64,000 nucleotides of DNA from Providencia stuartii (lineage in GTDB: Bacteria > Pseudomonadota > Gammaproteobacteria > Enterobacterales > Enterobacteriaceae). Location of the stretch: contig NZ_CP119546.1 in NCBI RefSeq assembly GCF_029277985.1, positions 2,046,001 through 2,110,000 on the forward strand, in the 5' to 3' direction. This document shows positions 62,323 to 64,000 of the stretch, in pieces (within the stretch, counting starts at the first letter, position 1; every line of letters starts with the position of its first letter). The position numbers were made by a program, and so were the translations under genes. The notes beneath the pieces were generated by a model. That model was given only the letters and a program-made list of their open reading frames with translations, had not been told where the DNA came from and searched no databases.

Positions 62323-62514
62323 ATGAAAGACAGATCACATGACGAAGCTATGACGGTATTTTTCCGTGCCAACCCAAATTATGCTACTGAACTGCTTGAT
62401 GAAGTTAGGCGTAGTGGGGATTCAGCAGAACTTGCCATTTTTGTTCGACAGGTAACTACTGCAAACTTGAACAACGAGGATGATGGGAGAAGAGAATGTT
62501 CTTCCATGCTGTAA
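62323..62514 (+). pseudogene. Truncated HTH addiction-module antidote
   Basis: The 63-residue frame begins with the conserved start of about 100-residue HTH antidotes: KDRSHDEAMTVFFRANPNYA and then TELLDEVRRSGDSAELAIFVRQVT. These pair with a HigB-like toxin in intact modules. After RQVTTA the sequence diverges (NLNNEDDGRRECSSML), and the HTH half is missing. It looks like a remnant cut by a rearrangement. A functional short peptide cannot be excluded. No toxin partner is seen. Confidence 0.6.
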
Positions 62515-62533
62515 ATAATTTTGGGGGGAAAAT

Positions 62534-64000
62534 ATGGAAAAACCGAGAGACGAAGCCCATATTTTTGAGGATTTGGCAGTATTAGCTTGTTCGCCAGGAT
62601 ATATTCATGCGATTGCGCAAATTTGTAATCGCGATAACGTCATTCATATTAAGGGAACGCTAAAGCCATCTGACATGGATCGATTGTTCAGTGGTGAGCG
62701 CCTTATACGGACGGAGCTTACGACGTTGCTTGGTCTCGTGGTAAAAGGACCGTTGGACCTAACCAAGCAACTGAAAGCTGTAATTGATGGCTATGTCCAG
62801 CGTACTGATGCGCTTATGCAGGAGCTTCACAACGCAATGTCCTATCCAATCTTCGCTTCTATGTCTGAAGCGATGAAGCAGGGAGGGGAGCCTCCAAACC
62901 CGTGGCATGGGCCAGGGATGCGAGAACCAATCTTTTACGGTACAGAATCAGCTTATGCTTTCCAGTATAGAGATTTAGTGCCAGAAAAGTTTGGGGCGGA
63001 TGATGAATGGCTGCTTAAAAACAAAGGCTTCACTTCTGGTCAGGCGCGCATCATAGCGAAGACAATGTGCACTTTGATGGATGAGAAGGGAACGAAACTT
63101 CTCGCGGATTTTCAATCAGATGGAGGCTCTCTAGCGACTTGGTTGCCAGTATTCGAGTTCTCGCTAGATGAAGTGGTATTCCACAGTGGTGTTGAGGCCA
63201 ATATAGTTCAAGCCTTCTTTGCTGCATTTCTCTTTTCAGGGCATAACGATGGGTTTAAGGAGGTTGGGGATTTCAATGAGGTCGCTGCTCGACCGCTCAT
63301 ACCGACCGGGCATGGAACTGTACTTCTCTTTTCACATTACGCCATTTACGAGGCATTATACGAATCTCCATTCTTTTGGATGTGGGACGACAAGGCTTAT
63401 CGCCCGACAGCTGCTGAGCATCGCGGAGCTTTTACTGAACAATTTGCTGCACGCCGCCTATCTAGGGTTTTTGGCAGTGAACATGTTCATGCGAATGTAA
63501 ACCTATATCGTGGTAAAGATATTGTTGCTGAGGTTGATGTTCTGGTCATATACGGAGATCGACTCATCGTTTTGCAGGCGAAGGCTAAAAAGCTAACTAT
63601 TGCAGCACGCAAGGGCAACGACAACCAGCTAAAGGCCGACTTCGCTGCCGCCATTCAGGATTCGTATGATCAGGGGTGGGTGTGTGCGAATGAACTGCTT
63701 GCTGGAGGATGCCGGTTGGTGGATGACAACAAGAAAGACATAGCTCTTCCGACTAGCATCAAAGATATCTTTTTGTTCAGCCTTGTGTCTGAACACTATC
63801 CTGCACTTGCCTTTCAGGCAAGTCAGTCACTGAAATTCCAGACTACCAATGTCATCCGTCCTCCGTTCGTAATGGACGTTTTCCTCCTAGATACGTTGAC
63901 GGAAATGCTGGCAACGCCATTGCGTTTTCTAAGCTATGTAAAATTAAGAGTGGCTGTATCAGATAAGTTGATGAGTGGGCATGAGTTAACCGTGCTTGGC
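62534..64000 (+). CDS. Large protein with PD-(D/E)XK/NERD-like nuclease motif (partial)
   Basis: An ATG at 62534 opens 489 codons without a stop, running off the window. The TTGGGGGG-type site before it (GGGGGAA, 62523-62530) supports the start. The N-terminal 320 residues have no domain that I know. Residues 330-350 read IVAEVDVLVIYGDRLIVLQAK: E333, D335 and Q348-x-K350 form a QxK variant of the PD-(D/E)XK nuclease core, as in NERD-type domains, followed by KGNDNQLKADFAAAIQDSYD. Large proteins of this kind are often annotated loosely as SEC-C or NERD proteins in islands. A DNA- or RNA-cleaving defence role is plausible but unproven. Confidence 0.7.
   Translation, partial: MEKPRDEAHIFEDLAVLACSPGYIHAIAQICNRDNVIHIKGTLKPSDMDRLFSGERLIRTELTTLLGLVVKGPLDLTKQLKAVIDGYVQRTDALMQELHNAMSYPIFASMSEAMKQGGEPPNPWHGPGMREPIFYGTESAYAFQYRDLVPEKFGADDEWLLKNKGFTSGQARIIAKTMCTLMDEKGTKLLADFQSDGGSLATWLPVFEFSLDEVVFHSGVEANIVQAFFAAFLFSGHNDGFKEVGDFNEVAARPLIPTGHGTVLLFSHYAIYEALYESPFFWMWDDKAYRPTAAEHRGAFTEQFAARRLSRVFGSEHVHANVNLYRGKDIVAEVDVLVIYGDRLIVLQAKAKKLTIAARKGNDNQLKADFAAAIQDSYDQGWVCANELLAGGCRLVDDNKKDIALPTSIKDIFLFSLVSEHYPALAFQASQSLKFQTTNVIRPPFVMDVFLLDTLTEMLATPLRFLSYVKLRVAVSDKLMSGHELTVLG

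Noticed and set aside
62600..64000. Short frames on either strand inside the last gene, such as 63219-63500
   Set aside because: They lie in other frames of the 489-codon open frame from 62534, which has consistent coding character throughout.
57855..64000. A second copy of the guaA 3' end (attR) inside the window
   Set aside because: Visual search found only partial matches such as GAGTGGGA near 62230, which lies inside the PIN gene and is too short.

Overview
The window looks like chromosome of an enteric gammaproteobacterium, most probably Providencia or a close relative in the Morganellaceae. Almost every housekeeping protein is close to its E. coli homologue in sequence and length, including the CUG start of hda and the bamC-purC and purM-purN pairs. 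Gene order, moderate-to-low GC (about 40-45% by eye) and the loss of E. coli-type neighbours point away from Escherichia. The genus is an inference; no rRNA or other marker gene lies here.

Positions 1-17640 are almost entirely on the minus strand: the baeSR two-component system and the mdtABC RND drug pump, an MHS-type MFS transporter, the magnesium transporter mgtE, ppx-ppk and speG. From 17900 to 31270 comes nucleotide and cell-envelope housekeeping: purMN with a PurR operator, upp-uraA, hda, bepA-yfgD, perM with a macrodomain gene, gcvR-bcp, dapA-bamC and purC, again with a PurR-like operator. Positions 31330-35260 hold a BamE-fold small protein and a complete five-gene operon for an ECF-type vitamin or metabolite transporter of unknown substrate, headed by a PPC/DUF296 gene.

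Positions 35640-46390 carry ypfJ, two small unknown genes, a yeaL homologue, tmcA, ypfN, a ybaN homologue, a dapE operon with an M15 peptidase, an orphan NarP-like response regulator and maeB. Positions 46440-52920 form a probable iron or heme module: a strong Fur box, a ChaN-type lipoprotein, a second-type TonB, an oligopeptidase B that has gained a signal peptide, and a TonB-dependent hemoglobin/heme-type receptor. xseA and guaBA (PurR box over the guaB promoter) close the core chromosome at 57854.

From the 3' end of guaA to the window end lies an integrated, decaying genomic island. It has a P4-type integrase broken by a 2-nt deletion, fused by deletion to a 5'-truncated trbL conjugation gene. 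Next come an orphan antitoxin joining a VbhA-like Fic-inhibiting segment to a HigA-type HTH, a PIN (DUF4935-like) ribonuclease, a truncated HTH antidote, and a large protein with a QxK variant PD-(D/E)XK/NERD-like nuclease motif that runs off the window. This accessory cargo is the most likely place for undescribed biology, probably phage defence or element maintenance.

No tRNA, rRNA, CRISPR array or complete insertion sequence was seen.
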